Shown: positions 51,711-61,294, counted from the first letter of the stretch. The stretch: DNA of 64,000 nucleotides from Asaia bogorensis (GCF_900465345.1 NZ_UEGO01000012.1:62001-126000), one strand, 5' to 3'. Made by a program: numbers and translations. The notes: generated from the sequence alone by a model not told the origin.

Positions 51711-52289
51711 GTGACGATGACTGACAACGATCCTGACGACCACTTCCCCCACAACGCTGCTCCTCACGACGCTACGGCGCGAGTCGAGTCACTGTCGGCA
51801 GGTCTCTCCCCGGGATCGTCCAGCGCGACGATCGTCGATCTGGATTCGATCGACCGTCAGATCGTGGCCGAGTTGCAGCGTGACGGCCGTATGACCAATG
51901 TCGAACTGGCGCGACGTACAGGTATCTCGGCGCCACCCTGCCTGCGCCGTGTTCGACGCCTTGAGGAAATCGGAGTTATTGAGGGCTATCATGCAGATGT
52001 GGATGCCTCCCGGCTCGGGTGGTCGCTAACATTTTTCGCGCTGATCGGGCTCGAGAGCCAGAAGGGCAGTGTGCTGGAAGCCTTCGAGCGCGAAGTCGCT
52101 GGCTGGGCCGAAGTGCGTGAGTGTCACATGATCCGGGGCGGCGGCGATTTTCTCGTGCGCCTCGTGGCCCGTGATGCCGCGCATCAGAACTATTTGACTA
52201 AGCGCCTGACGGATCTGGATCATGTGGTGCGCGTGCAAACGCTCCAGACGATACGCACCAGTCTGAACAGGGCCGGCGTTCCGGTATGA
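51711..52289 (+). CDS. Lrp/AsnC family transcriptional regulator
   Basis: The 192-residue protein has an acidic N-terminal extension of ~40 residues, then the winged helix (DSIDRQIVAELQRDGRMTNVELARRTGISAPPCLRRVRRLEE, seen as LARRTGISAPPCLRRV) and the RAM ligand domain. Starts at GTG 51711 or ATG 51717 are both possible. Its stop overlaps the glycosyltransferase start by four bases, so regulator and enzyme are coupled. Ligand probably an amino acid, by family. Confidence 0.9.
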   Translation: MTMTDNDPDDHFPHNAAPHDATARVESLSAGLSPGSSSATIVDLDSIDRQIVAELQRDGRMTNVELARRTGISAPPCLRRVRRLEEIGVIEGYHADVDASRLGWSLTFFALIGLESQKGSVLEAFEREVAGWAEVRECHMIRGGGDFLVRLVARDAAHQNYLTKRLTDLDHVVRVQTLQTIRTSLNRAGVPV

Positions 52290-53377
52290 TGCCCCCGCTT
52301 CCGGCGGATCTGACCCTCGTCATTCCCTGCTATAACGAGGCCGCCAACGTGGCTCCCCTGATCGAAGGGGTGCGCCGCGCACTGGAGGGCACGCGCTGGG
52401 AAATCGTTTTCGTTGATGACGATTCGCCGGACGGGACATCGAAAGCGGTCGAGAAAGCCGCGCAGGAAGATCCCCGTATCCGCCTGATCCGCCGCGTCGG
52501 GCGCCGGGGGCTCTCCTCTGCGGTGATTGAGGGGGCGCTGTCTTCAACGGCCCACGTTATTGCCGTGATGGATGGCGACCTGCAGCATGATGAGGGCATC
52601 CTGCGTGATCTGGTTACACCGCTACTCGAAAACCGTGCCGATATTGCTGTCGCCAGCCGCCATGTAGAGGGTGGTGATAGCAGCGGTCTGGCCAATCGGT
52701 GGCGGCATATGCTGTCACAGGCCGGGATAAGACTGGCACAGTCGATCCTGCCTATGCCGCTTTCCGACCCTATGAGCGGTTTCTTTGCGGTGAGACGGGC
52801 CATGTTTGAACAGGCTGTCCCGAAGCTGACCGGGACAGGTTTCAAGATTCTGCTTGAAATCGTCCTGTCCGTGCCGCGTCAGGCGCGGCTTATTGAAGTG
52901 CCCTTCGTGTTTCGTCCGCGTGTATCGGGTGAGAGCAAGCTCAGTCCGCTTGTCATGGTGCAGTTTCTGGGCATGCTGATCGAGCGTGCCTTCGGTGGTT
53001 GGCTCCCGACGCGTTTCATCATCTTCGCGGCTGTCGGGCTGATCGGGATTGCCGTCAATTTGCTGGTTTCGGAATTGGCGCGTTTCTCCGGAGCTGGCTT
53101 TCAGGTGAGTCAGATACTCGGTACCGCTTGCGCCATTCTTGCCAATTTTCAGCTGAACAATCGCATCACCTACCTTGATCGCCCTCTTCGCGGGCGACGC
53201 TGGCTACCGGGGCTATGCATTTTTGTTATCGGTGCCACCATCGGGGCGTTCGGCAATATTGGTGTTGCCCAGTTGATTTATGACACGCATGGACACTGGA
53301 GCAGCGCCAGTGCGGCCGGTGCGCTGATTGGTGTAGTCTGGAATTATGCGATCGCCTCTACTCTCGTCTGGCGCTGA
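52286..53377 (+). CDS. GT2 glycosyltransferase fused to GtrA-like membrane domain
   Basis: Dolichol-phosphate-mannose-synthase-like enzyme that likely loads a sugar on a polyprenyl phosphate carrier. The first ~230 residues are the GT2 fold: LVIPCYNEAANV, the UDP/GDP-sugar DDDSPDGTS, DGDLQHDEG (DxD), and SKLSPLVM. From ~240 the GtrA domain has about four membrane segments (IIFAAVGLIGIAVNLLVSEL onward). The product feeds an ArnT-like transferase encoded 13 bases downstream. Which sugar and acceptor are not known. Confidence 0.92.
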   Translation: MMPPLPADLTLVIPCYNEAANVAPLIEGVRRALEGTRWEIVFVDDDSPDGTSKAVEKAAQEDPRIRLIRRVGRRGLSSAVIEGALSSTAHVIAVMDGDLQHDEGILRDLVTPLLENRADIAVASRHVEGGDSSGLANRWRHMLSQAGIRLAQSILPMPLSDPMSGFFAVRRAMFEQAVPKLTGTGFKILLEIVLSVPRQARLIEVPFVFRPRVSGESKLSPLVMVQFLGMLIERAFGGWLPTRFIIFAAVGLIGIAVNLLVSELARFSGAGFQVSQILGTACAILANFQLNNRITYLDRPLRGRRWLPGLCIFVIGATIGAFGNIGVAQLIYDTHGHWSSASAAGALIGVVWNYAIASTLVWR

Positions 53378-53390
53378 GTCATCAGCAATC

Positions 53391-54821
53391 ATGAAGGGGA
53401 GGGACAGTCAGCTTGTTCCTCTGTTCTGGGGTGTATTGCTTGCCCTGACCCTCCTGCGCCTGGGCCTCGCGGCTACATTGGGGGTATCGCCGGATGAGGC
53501 CTATTACTGGACATGGTCGCGCCATCTTCAGACCGGTTATCTCGATCACCCGCCCATGATCGCCCTTTGGATCCGGCTTGGCACAGCCCTGTTTGGCGAT
53601 AGTGCTTTCGGGATCCGGTTGCTGGGGCCTCTCTCTGCGTTGCTGGGTTCGATCATGCTCGTTCGCGCCGGGCGCGACCTTCTGGGCAGTGAGCGGGCCG
53701 GCTATCGTGCTTCCCTCCTGCTCAATGCCACGCTCATGCTAGGCCTGGGGGCCGCCACGGCAACGCCCGATACGCCTCTGGTCTTTTTCCTGACGCTCAC
53801 GCTATGGGCTCTGGGGCGCATGATCGCGAGCGGACAGCCTCGCTGGTGGCTGGCGACAGGGTTTTTTTTTGGCCTCGCTTTCGATAGCAAATACACGGCA
53901 GTGCTGCCGGCCCTGGCTTGTGGGTTGTGGGTGCTCGCGACCCCTCCGCAGCGTCGGCACTGGCTTTGGCTCTGCGGTGGCGCTGTTATCGGCCTCACGA
54001 CGATCTCGCCTGTCCTGTTTTGGAACGCCACCCATCATTGGGCCAGCTTCATCAAGCAAGGGGGGAGGGCGGGAGACTGGCACCCGCTGAAGGCGGTCAG
54101 TTATCTGGCGGAACTGGCCGGGGGGCAGATTGGTCTTGCCACACCTTTGGTCTTTCTTCTGTTCTGTGTCGGTATCCTATGGTGCCTCAGGCGCGCCGGA
54201 CGGGAGCCAGTAGCACGGCTTCTGGCCTGTCTTTGTGTTGTGCCGATCGCTGTCTTTGTGCAGCACGCCTTTGGTGGACGGGTGCAGGCCAACTGGCCAG
54301 TGGTGATCTATCCTGCGGCTGCCCTTGCGGCTGCCGCAACGCAAAGACGTATCGGCTATGCGTGCACCCTTGGTCTGACGATCACCGCGCTGATCAGCAT
54401 TCAAGGCATGGTCGCGCCGATTCATCTTTCGGCCCATCACGATGTCATCGCCCGTCAGACAGCAGATTGGTCCGGGCTGGCGCGCAGGGTGCAGGGGGAG
54501 GTTTCGCCAGATCATAGCCTCGTCGTGGGAGACTACGCTCTGGCCGCCATCATGCGCTATGAGACGCCAGATCAACCGGTATATAGCTATGATACCCGCT
54601 GGGGTTTTCTTGGCGATTATCGCGGCAGTGCGCGTGATGATCCCGGTGCGCGGGCGCAATTGCTGATACGTGAGAGCGAAAAGCCGGATCTGCCCGCAGC
54701 GTGGCTCGGTCCAACTGAGACGAAGCGATTTTGTCGTCTGCTGCGTGGCCAGCCAATCATCTGCTATCGCCTGATCAACCTTAATCTGCCCGCAGGAACC
54801 GAGATGTTCCGGCTTCCCTGA
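53391..54821 (+). CDS. ArnT/PMT-like polyprenyl-phosphate glycosyltransferase
   Basis: Inner-membrane GT-C enzyme using a lipid-linked sugar, as ArnT does for lipid A. The ATG at 53391 is preferred over the in-frame upstream start that overlaps the GT2 gene. The 476-residue product begins with a membrane segment, then SPDEAYYWTWSRHLQTGYLDHPP, whose DE and DHPP motifs are typical, and has about ten further membrane segments. The C-terminal soluble domain (~360 onward) is periplasmic. Acceptor (lipid A, hopanoid, glycan) unknown. Confidence 0.9.
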   Translation: MKGRDSQLVPLFWGVLLALTLLRLGLAATLGVSPDEAYYWTWSRHLQTGYLDHPPMIALWIRLGTALFGDSAFGIRLLGPLSALLGSIMLVRAGRDLLGSERAGYRASLLLNATLMLGLGAATATPDTPLVFFLTLTLWALGRMIASGQPRWWLATGFFFGLAFDSKYTAVLPALACGLWVLATPPQRRHWLWLCGGAVIGLTTISPVLFWNATHHWASFIKQGGRAGDWHPLKAVSYLAELAGGQIGLATPLVFLLFCVGILWCLRRAGREPVARLLACLCVVPIAVFVQHAFGGRVQANWPVVIYPAAALAAAATQRRIGYACTLGLTITALISIQGMVAPIHLSAHHDVIARQTADWSGLARRVQGEVSPDHSLVVGDYALAAIMRYETPDQPVYSYDTRWGFLGDYRGSARDDPGARAQLLIRESEKPDLPAAWLGPTETKRFCRLLRGQPIICYRLINLNLPAGTEMFRLP

Positions 54822-54852
54822 GGCCCCCTGCCGGAGGCGCGCCCTCTCAGGG
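54816..54852 (+). terminator. Weak stem at the end of the ArnT-like gene
   Basis: CCCTGAG (54816-54822) and CTCAGGG (54846-54852) pair with a 23-base GC-rich loop that spans the stop. No T run; offered as a possible end of the three-gene unit only. Confidence 0.3.
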
Positions 54853-55072
54853 TGTTGTCCCGAAATTGCCGTACCGCAACGCCGTGGGGAGCCTGCCACG
54901 CATTTGCGCTTGGGCTTTGCCATTGAGAAATGGTTACGTCCGCCAGCCAGCCAAACGCTGCATGGCCGCAGCGACGAACACGGGGCTCACGCAGATAATG
55001 CCCTGTCGGGTCCTTTCCCTTATGTAACGGTATGCTCTAGGCTGGCCGTGATTTGCATAAGGGAAATGGCTC

Positions 55073-57223
55073 ATGAAGCGCATCTTGATGGCGATGACAT
55101 CGCTCGTCTGCACTACTCTCCTGCTTCCTGCCGCCAATCAGGCTCGCGCCGGAACAGGCGTGACGGCTGAGGCATCCGGCGGGGAGCCGCCGTCACGCGC
55201 TGCGCTGGAGCAGGTTGAGGGGCAGCAGGCGCTGGACTGGGTCAAGGCTCAGAACAGTCGCAGCGCGGGCGTCTTGCAGGCCGATAAACGCTATCAGAAA
55301 TTCTATGATGACGTATTGGCGGTGGAACAGGCGCCAGGGCGTCTCACCCTGCCTGAGCAATCAGGTAGCAAGCTGTGGAACTACTGGCAGGATGCCGGCC
55401 ATCCCAAGGGAGTATGGCGCGCCACAACTCCGGCTTCCTTCGCCAAGGCGGCGCCTGACTGGACGACAATGCTCGATATTGATGCCATGTCGCGTGACGA
55501 GAAGCGCGATTGGGTGTTCCAGGGGGCAGAATGCCTGGACCCTGATGCGAGCCGCTGCCTCGTCGCTCTGTCGCTCTCGGGTGAGGACGCAGCCTATTAT
55601 CGTGAATTCGATACGCAGGCGCGCCGCTTCGTCTCTGGCGGTTTCGATCTGCCTCATTCCAAACAGCGTGTGGCATGGTTCGATCGCGATACGCTTCTTG
55701 TATCACGCGACTGGGGCTCAGGCTCCATGACGCGCTCGGGCTATCCGTTCAGCGTACGCCTCGTCAAACGGGGTGAGCCGCTTTCGGCGGCGCGGGAGAT
55801 CTATAGGGGTCAGGAAGGCGACATGATTGTCGAACCTGAGGTGCTGCATGATGAGACCGGCAAGCGTATCGCCATCATCCGACGCAATATTGATTTTTTC
55901 CGTAGCGAATATCGCCTCTATGATCCCGCCAGCGGTACGCTGAAGCAGATCGCCCTGCCTGAGAAAATCGGATATCTCGGCTTTTATGCAGGCAAGCTGA
56001 TTATCCGCCTCGATCAGGACTGGAACGCCGGTGGCCATTTCACCCGTGGCAGCATCATAGCTGTTGACCCCGTCACATCCGGCGCAGTGCCCGCTCTGGT
56101 GTTCAAGCCGCAGGAGAGTGAAACAACAACCGATATCGGTGTCACCTCCAAGGGTGTCATTGCCGTGGTCTATCGCGACGTCCAGCCATCGGCACGGCTC
56201 TACACGCCCGGTAAGGACGGGAAGAGCTGGGAGGAGCAATATCACATCTTGCCACGCATGAGTTCAGCGAGCCTTCAATCCTCTTCTGCCTCTGTCAGTG
56301 ACGCCTATCTCAAGGTCGAGGGTTACATCGTCCCGCCTCAACTCTGGAGCTTCGATACGGGGACAGGCGACGCCAAAAAGGTCAAGGTCACCCCGGCATT
56401 GTTTGATGCCAATGGGCTGCGAACCGAGCAGTTCTGGGCAAAATCGAGTGATGGTGTCGATATCCCCTATTTCGTGACCCACCGCCGGGACTGGAAGCTG
56501 GACGGTCATAACCCCGTGCTCTTTACGGCCTATGGCGGGTTCGATCTCTCCTATCTACCGACCTATTATGCCGATATCGGCAAGACATGGCTGGAGCGTG
56601 GCGGCGTCTATGTGGTCGGTAATATTCGTGGTGGCGGTGAGTACGGGCCAGCCTGGCATGAAGCCGGGATGAAATCAGGCCGTCAGCATGCCTATGATGA
56701 TTTTGCGGCGATCGGGCGCGATCTGGCCAAACGCGAGATTGCTGATCGCGAGCACCTCGCCATACGTGGGCGCTCAAATGGTGGGCTGCTGATGGGGGTG
56801 GAATTTACCCAGCATCCGGAACTGTGGAAGGCCGTCATCATCGGTGTGCCGCTGCTGGATATGGAGAATTTCGAGACGATGGCGGCTGGCGCGTCCTGGG
56901 CGGCAGAGTACGGCCATATGAGCGTGCCGCAGGAGCGTAAATTCCTTGAGGGAATATCGCCGTTGCAGCATCTGAAGAAAGACGTGTCCTACCCGGTACC
57001 GTTCATCTTCACTTCAACCAAGGATGATCGTGTGGGCCCCGTTCATGCGCGCCTCTTTGCCGCCCGTCTGCAGGAGCTGGGCAAGCCGTTTTTCTATTAT
57101 GAGGATACGGAAGGCGGTCATGCCGGGACAGTTAACGCCCGGGAAATTGCTCATGAGCGGGCATTGGAGGCCGTCTACCTGTCAAAGAGCCTCATGGATC
57201 AGGACCCCGCCTTCAAACACTGA
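55073..57223 (+). CDS. Exported prolyl oligopeptidase family serine peptidase (S9)
   Basis: Peptidase of clan SC that cleaves short peptides, usually after proline. A signal peptide (about residues 1-26, LLLPAANQARA) predicts the periplasm. The 716-residue protein has a seven-bladed propeller region then the alpha/beta catalytic domain with FTAYGGF, GNIRGGGEYG, nucleophile S568 in GRSNGG, aspartate at about 652 in TKDDRVG and histidine H683 in EGGHAG. All triad elements are present. It is a single gene with 251 bases upstream. Confidence 0.93.
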   Translation: MKRILMAMTSLVCTTLLLPAANQARAGTGVTAEASGGEPPSRAALEQVEGQQALDWVKAQNSRSAGVLQADKRYQKFYDDVLAVEQAPGRLTLPEQSGSKLWNYWQDAGHPKGVWRATTPASFAKAAPDWTTMLDIDAMSRDEKRDWVFQGAECLDPDASRCLVALSLSGEDAAYYREFDTQARRFVSGGFDLPHSKQRVAWFDRDTLLVSRDWGSGSMTRSGYPFSVRLVKRGEPLSAAREIYRGQEGDMIVEPEVLHDETGKRIAIIRRNIDFFRSEYRLYDPASGTLKQIALPEKIGYLGFYAGKLIIRLDQDWNAGGHFTRGSIIAVDPVTSGAVPALVFKPQESETTTDIGVTSKGVIAVVYRDVQPSARLYTPGKDGKSWEEQYHILPRMSSASLQSSSASVSDAYLKVEGYIVPPQLWSFDTGTGDAKKVKVTPALFDANGLRTEQFWAKSSDGVDIPYFVTHRRDWKLDGHNPVLFTAYGGFDLSYLPTYYADIGKTWLERGGVYVVGNIRGGGEYGPAWHEAGMKSGRQHAYDDFAAIGRDLAKREIADREHLAIRGRSNGGLLMGVEFTQHPELWKAVIIGVPLLDMENFETMAAGASWAAEYGHMSVPQERKFLEGISPLQHLKKDVSYPVPFIFTSTKDDRVGPVHARLFAARLQELGKPFFYYEDTEGGHAGTVNAREIAHERALEAVYLSKSLMDQDPAFKH

Positions 57224-57392
57224 GAGCCTGATGCCTGCCCAGTGCTCGCACCCCCGGCAGGTATCGCCCACAGGTGATCGGCGAGGGAGGTTCTTTCTCG
57301 CCAAGGGCTTTTTGCAGAGAAGCTGGCCAGCATCGTTAAACAGCGCGGCGAAAGACGATGCAGGGCAATGACTGTCCCCAGGAAGCAGGCAC

Positions 57393-57417
57393 AAAAAAAC
57401 CGCCGTGGAAACGGCGG
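57393..57417 (-). terminator. Intrinsic terminator of rpsU
   Basis: On the minus strand CCGCCGT (57411-57417) pairs with ACGGCGG (57400-57406), loop 4, followed by seven Ts. Lies 29 bases after the rpsU stop and marks the end opposing the peptidase gene. Confidence 0.9.
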
Positions 57418-57446
57418 TTGTTCTGTTTGCCGGCTTGGCAGGCTGA

Positions 57447-57650
57447 TCAGAAGCCTTCACGCTCCAGGCGCTTGCGCTCCATCTTGCGTGCACGACGAAC
57501 CGCTTCGGCCGCTTCACGAGCGCGACGCTCGGAGGGCTTCTCGAAGTGGCGACGCAGCTTCATCTCGCGGAAAACGCCTTCGCGCTGCATCTTTTTCTTG
57601 AGCGCCTTGAGCGCCTGATCAACATTGTTGTCACGAACCAGAACCTGCAC
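57447..57650 (-). CDS. rpsU: 30S ribosomal protein S21
   Basis: Ribosomal protein near the anti-Shine-Dalgarno site. The 67-residue product [20 protein letters not shown]...[21 protein letters not shown] shows the S21 pattern ([15 protein letters not shown] and [16 protein letters not shown]). Its highly basic C-terminal tail ([15 protein letters not shown]) is normal. Single gene, followed by a clear terminator. Confidence 0.97.
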   Translation of the reverse strand: MQVLVRDNNVDQALKALKKKMQREGVFREMKLRRHFEKPSERRAREAAEAVRRARKMERKRLEREGF

Positions 57651-57871
57651 GGGTCTGCCATCTCCTGTCCGACCATGAGGATCATGGTCTGTTTGTAAAT
57701 GCGATGCCAGGAACGCGTTACCGATGGCAGAGCGTTCCAGAGAGGCCAGCGCCTTAGCACAGGTTTTGAAGGGGACACAAACGGTTTGAGCAGTATCGCC
57801 CGAAAATTATTCATGTCACCATGCGGCTGGATCCGGGAACTATTCCGGCGAATAGAAGGCTGTGTGCAGAA

Positions 57872-58402
57872 ATGGCGTTGCTGAAAATTGCGCGTATGGG
57901 GCATCCGGTATTGCTTCAGCGAGCGCAACCGGTTGAAGACGTTCATTCTTTATCGGTCAGGCAACTGGTTTCAGACATGATCGAAACGATGCTTGATTCA
58001 CGTGGCGCCGGGCTCGCCGCCCCGCAGGTTCACAAATCATTGCGCTTGTTCGTTTATCATGTGCCTGAGGGGCGATGCGGCCCCAATGAGGCGCCGATTC
58101 CACCGCGCGTGCTGATCAATCCCGAAATCATGCCTTTAGGCGAGGAGATGATGCAGTGCACGGAAGGGTGTCTTTCTCTCCCGCTATTGCGGGGTGTCGT
58201 GCCACGCTATGCAGCCATCGCCTATCGTGGTCTGGATCTTGATGGCTCGGTAATTCAGGGAGAAGCGCGTGGGTTCCACGCCAACGTCCTGCAACACGAA
58301 TATGATCACCTTGATGGTGTTCTCTACACCATGCGCATGACTGATTTCGCGAGCTTCGGCTATGCCGAGGAATTCGCCATACCTCGTGACAGTGAGGGCT
58401 AG
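57872..58402 (+). CDS. def: Peptide deformylase
   Basis: Metal enzyme that removes the formyl group from nascent proteins. The ATG at 57872 gives 176 residues and matches the family start (MALLKIARMGHPVL); the frame's earlier start adds an unlikely leader. The three motifs are GAGLAAPQV, EGCLSLP and QHEYDHLDG, with the metal ligands Cys and two His present. It heads a tight unit: the MarR gene begins three bases after its stop. Some genomes carry several deformylases, so this may not be the only one. Confidence 0.95.
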   Translation: MALLKIARMGHPVLLQRAQPVEDVHSLSVRQLVSDMIETMLDSRGAGLAAPQVHKSLRLFVYHVPEGRCGPNEAPIPPRVLINPEIMPLGEEMMQCTEGCLSLPLLRGVVPRYAAIAYRGLDLDGSVIQGEARGFHANVLQHEYDHLDGVLYTMRMTDFASFGYAEEFAIPRDSEG

Positions 58403-58405
58403 TTG

Positions 58406-58888
58406 ATGTCCGGCCTGCGTGTGCAGCGAGATGCTCCCGGTCTGGCGCATCTCTACCTCCGTGAAGAACAGATCCGACTCACCTATGAGGCCATGCTCCT
58501 GGCCTGGCGTGAACTGGGTGCAACCTGTGAACCGCTCCAGCGTGACCATCAACTGGGTTCGGCCCATCACCGGGTGATGTTTCTGGTTTCGACCCATCAG
58601 GGCCTGACCATGAGCGCTTTGCTGCGACGTCTCAACATTACGAAGCAAAGCCTCAATCGTGTCCTGCAGGAACTCATGGCTCGCGGTCTGATCGAACAAC
58701 GGGCTGATGAGCATGACAAAAGGCTCAAACATCTGCACCTGACGCCGCAGGGAGCGGCCATCGAAGAGGAAATCTTCGTGGCCCTGCGTGACCGCATGAC
58801 GCTGGCTTATCGTGCCGCCGGAGGGCAGGCTGTCGAGGGTTTCAGGCGCGTACTGGCCACTCTTCAGGGCGAAGGCGGTGCACCATGA
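58406..58888 (+). CDS. MarR family regulator (PetP-like)
   Basis: Winged-helix protein. The 160-residue product has the MarR core: MSALLRRLNITKQSLNRVLQEL (helix-turn-helix) and RADEHDKRLKHLHLTPQG (wing with the DxR-like DKR). It starts three bases after def and overlaps the response-regulator gene by four bases. In Rhodobacter petP (MarR-like) precedes petR (OmpR-type) in this same order, so PetP-like is a reasonable reading by context, not proven. Confidence 0.88.
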   Translation: MSGLRVQRDAPGLAHLYLREEQIRLTYEAMLLAWRELGATCEPLQRDHQLGSAHHRVMFLVSTHQGLTMSALLRRLNITKQSLNRVLQELMARGLIEQRADEHDKRLKHLHLTPQGAAIEEEIFVALRDRMTLAYRAAGGQAVEGFRRVLATLQGEGGAP

Positions 58889-59706
58889 CCGAAATGCCGG
58901 ATATGAGGGCAGGAAAGGCGTCAGACGCGGTGCCGGGCAAGACGGGTGACACGAGGATATACGGGGGTGGTATGGGCGAGACCAGATCGGCAGAGGGTAA
59001 ATCGCAGGGGGTGGGGGGCCAGGGTGCTCATATCCTCGTGGTGGATGATGACGCGCGCCTTCTGCGCCTGTTGCAGCGCTTTCTGACCGAGGCCGGGTTT
59101 CGTATCACCACGGCGGTTGATGCCGAAGCAGCGCGCAAGATCCTGGCTGTCACCCAGCCTGATGCCATGGTGGCCGATATCAATATGCCCGGTGAGGATG
59201 GCCTGAGTCTGACGCGCTGGCTGCGTGAGAACGGTCAGGTCCTGCCCATTATCCTCCTGACCGCCCGCGGCGAGCCTGCGGACCGTATCATTGGACTCGA
59301 ATCAGGTGCCGATGACTATCTTGGCAAGCCTTTTGAACCTCGTGAATTGTTGCTCAGGCTCCAGGCGCATCTGCGTCGCCGTGTTCCACGCCCCATTGGT
59401 ACGCCGCGCCTGCTCCGCCTTGGAAAGCTGGAATTTGATACCGGACGTGGACTGCTCAGCGGACCGGACGGCATTGTACACCTCACAAGTGGCGAGGCAG
59501 CCCTGCTGGGTGTGCTGACCCGCGCGCCAGGTGAGATCCTGTCACGTGAGGCTATTGCGGAGGCTCTGGGTATGGATGAAATCGGGGAACGTGCCGTGGA
59601 TGTGCAGGTGACGCGCCTGCGCCGACGGATCGAGCCCGACCAGAAAGAGCCCCGTTTTCTTCAGACGGTCAGAGGCAAGGGCTACGTGCTGAAGCCGGGA
59701 AGCTGA
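58885..59706 (+). CDS. OmpR family response regulator (PetR-like)
   Basis: The 273-residue protein has a Gly/Lys-rich N-terminal extension of ~47 residues, then a receiver domain (ILVVDDDARLL, phosphoacceptor aspartate in VADINMPGEDG, the threonine in LLTARGE, lysine in YLGKPFEPREL) and a winged-helix output (LTSGEAALLGVLTRAPGEILSREAIAEAL and VDVQVTRLRRRIE). An ATG at 58972, after GGGGGTGGT, would remove 29 residues of the extension. It is followed eight bases on by its sensor kinase. Confidence 0.93.
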   Translation: MTEMPDMRAGKASDAVPGKTGDTRIYGGGMGETRSAEGKSQGVGGQGAHILVVDDDARLLRLLQRFLTEAGFRITTAVDAEAARKILAVTQPDAMVADINMPGEDGLSLTRWLRENGQVLPIILLTARGEPADRIIGLESGADDYLGKPFEPRELLLRLQAHLRRRVPRPIGTPRLLRLGKLEFDTGRGLLSGPDGIVHLTSGEAALLGVLTRAPGEILSREAIAEALGMDEIGERAVDVQVTRLRRRIEPDQKEPRFLQTVRGKGYVLKPGS

Positions 59707-59713
59707 GCCCGGG

Positions 59714-61060
59714 ATGAAAGCTGCCCGTTTGCTGGAGCGTCTGGTTCGCCGGCTGTTGCCACGCTCTTTCCAAGGCCGGTCGCTCCTGATCGTGCTTATG
59801 CCGCTACTGATCACCCAGATCGTGGCCCTGCAGCTCTTCTATGGCAATTACCTGAATGTGGTGTCGCGTCGGCTGGCCGATAGCGTGGTATCGGATCTCG
59901 CCTACATCAAGGATTCGGTGGAGCATATGCCAGGCCAGAAGGACTGGATCCTGCATCAGGCCCGATGGCGCACGCAGCTTGTGATCACCTTTCATCCCGG
60001 CGAACGTCTGACCAATGCGCAGGCGCCTTTTGTGCTCGGCCCTATGGATGAGGACCTTACAAATGCCGTGCGTCGGGTGTTCGATGCACCATGCTACATC
60101 GACTGGAACGCCACGAGACAGAGCGTAAGGCTTGATATCCCGCTGCATGACGGCGTGCTCGAGGTGATCGTCCCGCGCAAGCGGCTCGATGTCGGCCCAA
60201 TCTGGCTGTTTGTGGCATGGGAGGTGGGGAGCGCCATCCTGCTCTTCATGGTTGCTGGCCTGTTTATTGGTCGGCAGGTTCGCGCAGTCAGACGTCTGGC
60301 GAAGGCGGCCGAGAATTTCGGTCTGGGCCGCGACGATGGTCCAATTCATCCGCAGGGTGCTCTGGAGATACGCAAGGCGGCACTAGCCTTCAATCGTATG
60401 CAGGCGCGGGTGAACCGTTTCGTGACCCATCGTACGGCTGTTCTGGCGGGGGTGTCGCATGATCTGCGCACGCCCCTGACGCGTCTGCGCCTGACATTGG
60501 CCATGATGCCCGTCGAGGGCACGGTCGAGGCACAGGAACTGCGCCCCGATATCGAGGATATGGTTGCCGATATTGCCGAGATGGAACGTTTGATCGGGAG
60601 CTATCTTTCCTTTGCGCGAGGTGAGGGGGAGGAGGATCCTGTTCCAACTGATCTTCTGGCCATGCTGCGCGATGTGGCGGCCGCAACGGTGCGAGCCGGC
60701 GGCAAGGTGCTGGCGATCCATGCAGAGCATGGGCTGACGGTGCCTGTGCGTCCCGACGCGATGCGGCGTGTGTTGATCAATCTGGCGGAGAACGCCCGTC
60801 GTCATGGCGGCCGCATGACATTCTCGCTGCGTCAGACCGGGCGCATGGTGGAAATCACAATTGACGATGACGGACCAGGCATAGCGCAGTCGCGACGCAA
60901 GGATGTATTCCGCGCCTTCAGCAGCACGGCCGGGCCTGAGGGGGGAAGCGGGCTCGGTCTCACGATTGCGCGTGACATCATGGCAGCGCATGGGGGGAGT
61001 GTGGTGCTGCGGAACAGCCCACTCGGTGGCCTGCGGGTCATGCTCAAACTGCCGCAATAG
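59714..61060 (+). CDS. EnvZ-type sensor histidine kinase
   Basis: Inner-membrane kinase that probably phosphorylates the adjacent response regulator. The 448-residue product has a first membrane segment (about 22-42), a ~120-residue periplasmic region, a second segment (about 155-180), HAMP, the phosphoacceptor HisKA (GVSHDLRTPLTRLRLTL), and an HATPase domain with NLAENARRHGG, DDGPGIAQ and GSGLGLTIA. All catalytic boxes are intact. The signal sensed is not known. Confidence 0.94.
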   Translation: MKAARLLERLVRRLLPRSFQGRSLLIVLMPLLITQIVALQLFYGNYLNVVSRRLADSVVSDLAYIKDSVEHMPGQKDWILHQARWRTQLVITFHPGERLTNAQAPFVLGPMDEDLTNAVRRVFDAPCYIDWNATRQSVRLDIPLHDGVLEVIVPRKRLDVGPIWLFVAWEVGSAILLFMVAGLFIGRQVRAVRRLAKAAENFGLGRDDGPIHPQGALEIRKAALAFNRMQARVNRFVTHRTAVLAGVSHDLRTPLTRLRLTLAMMPVEGTVEAQELRPDIEDMVADIAEMERLIGSYLSFARGEGEEDPVPTDLLAMLRDVAAATVRAGGKVLAIHAEHGLTVPVRPDAMRRVLINLAENARRHGGRMTFSLRQTGRMVEITIDDDGPGIAQSRRKDVFRAFSSTAGPEGGSGLGLTIARDIMAAHGGSVVLRNSPLGGLRVMLKLPQ

Positions 61061-61205
61061 GGATTTTCTCTCCGGCAAGGCGCAGTGCCGGGAGAGGGAA
61101 GCCTAACTCTGGGCCGGGATTCGTGCAGATAACACCTCAGCCGGCCCGACGAAGAGCCCGTGCGCAACGAGAGAGATCCGTTCCGCCAGTGAAGGCGTCA
61201 TGAAA

Positions 61206-61237
61206 AAACCGGCATCGCGTGAGGGCGAAGCCGGTTT
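61206..61237. terminator. Bidirectional hairpin between the kinase and bamE
   Basis: AAACCGGC (61206-61213) pairs with GCCGGTTT (61230-61237) around a 16-base loop. An A-run on the left gives a T run on the minus strand (bamE side), and the plus-strand side has a shorter one, fitting convergent genes. Confidence 0.7.
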
Positions 61238-61294
61238 GTCAGAAGGCGATGCCGCTCCTGTGCGCTCGCAAGGCCGGTCAGGCGCTTGGGGTGA

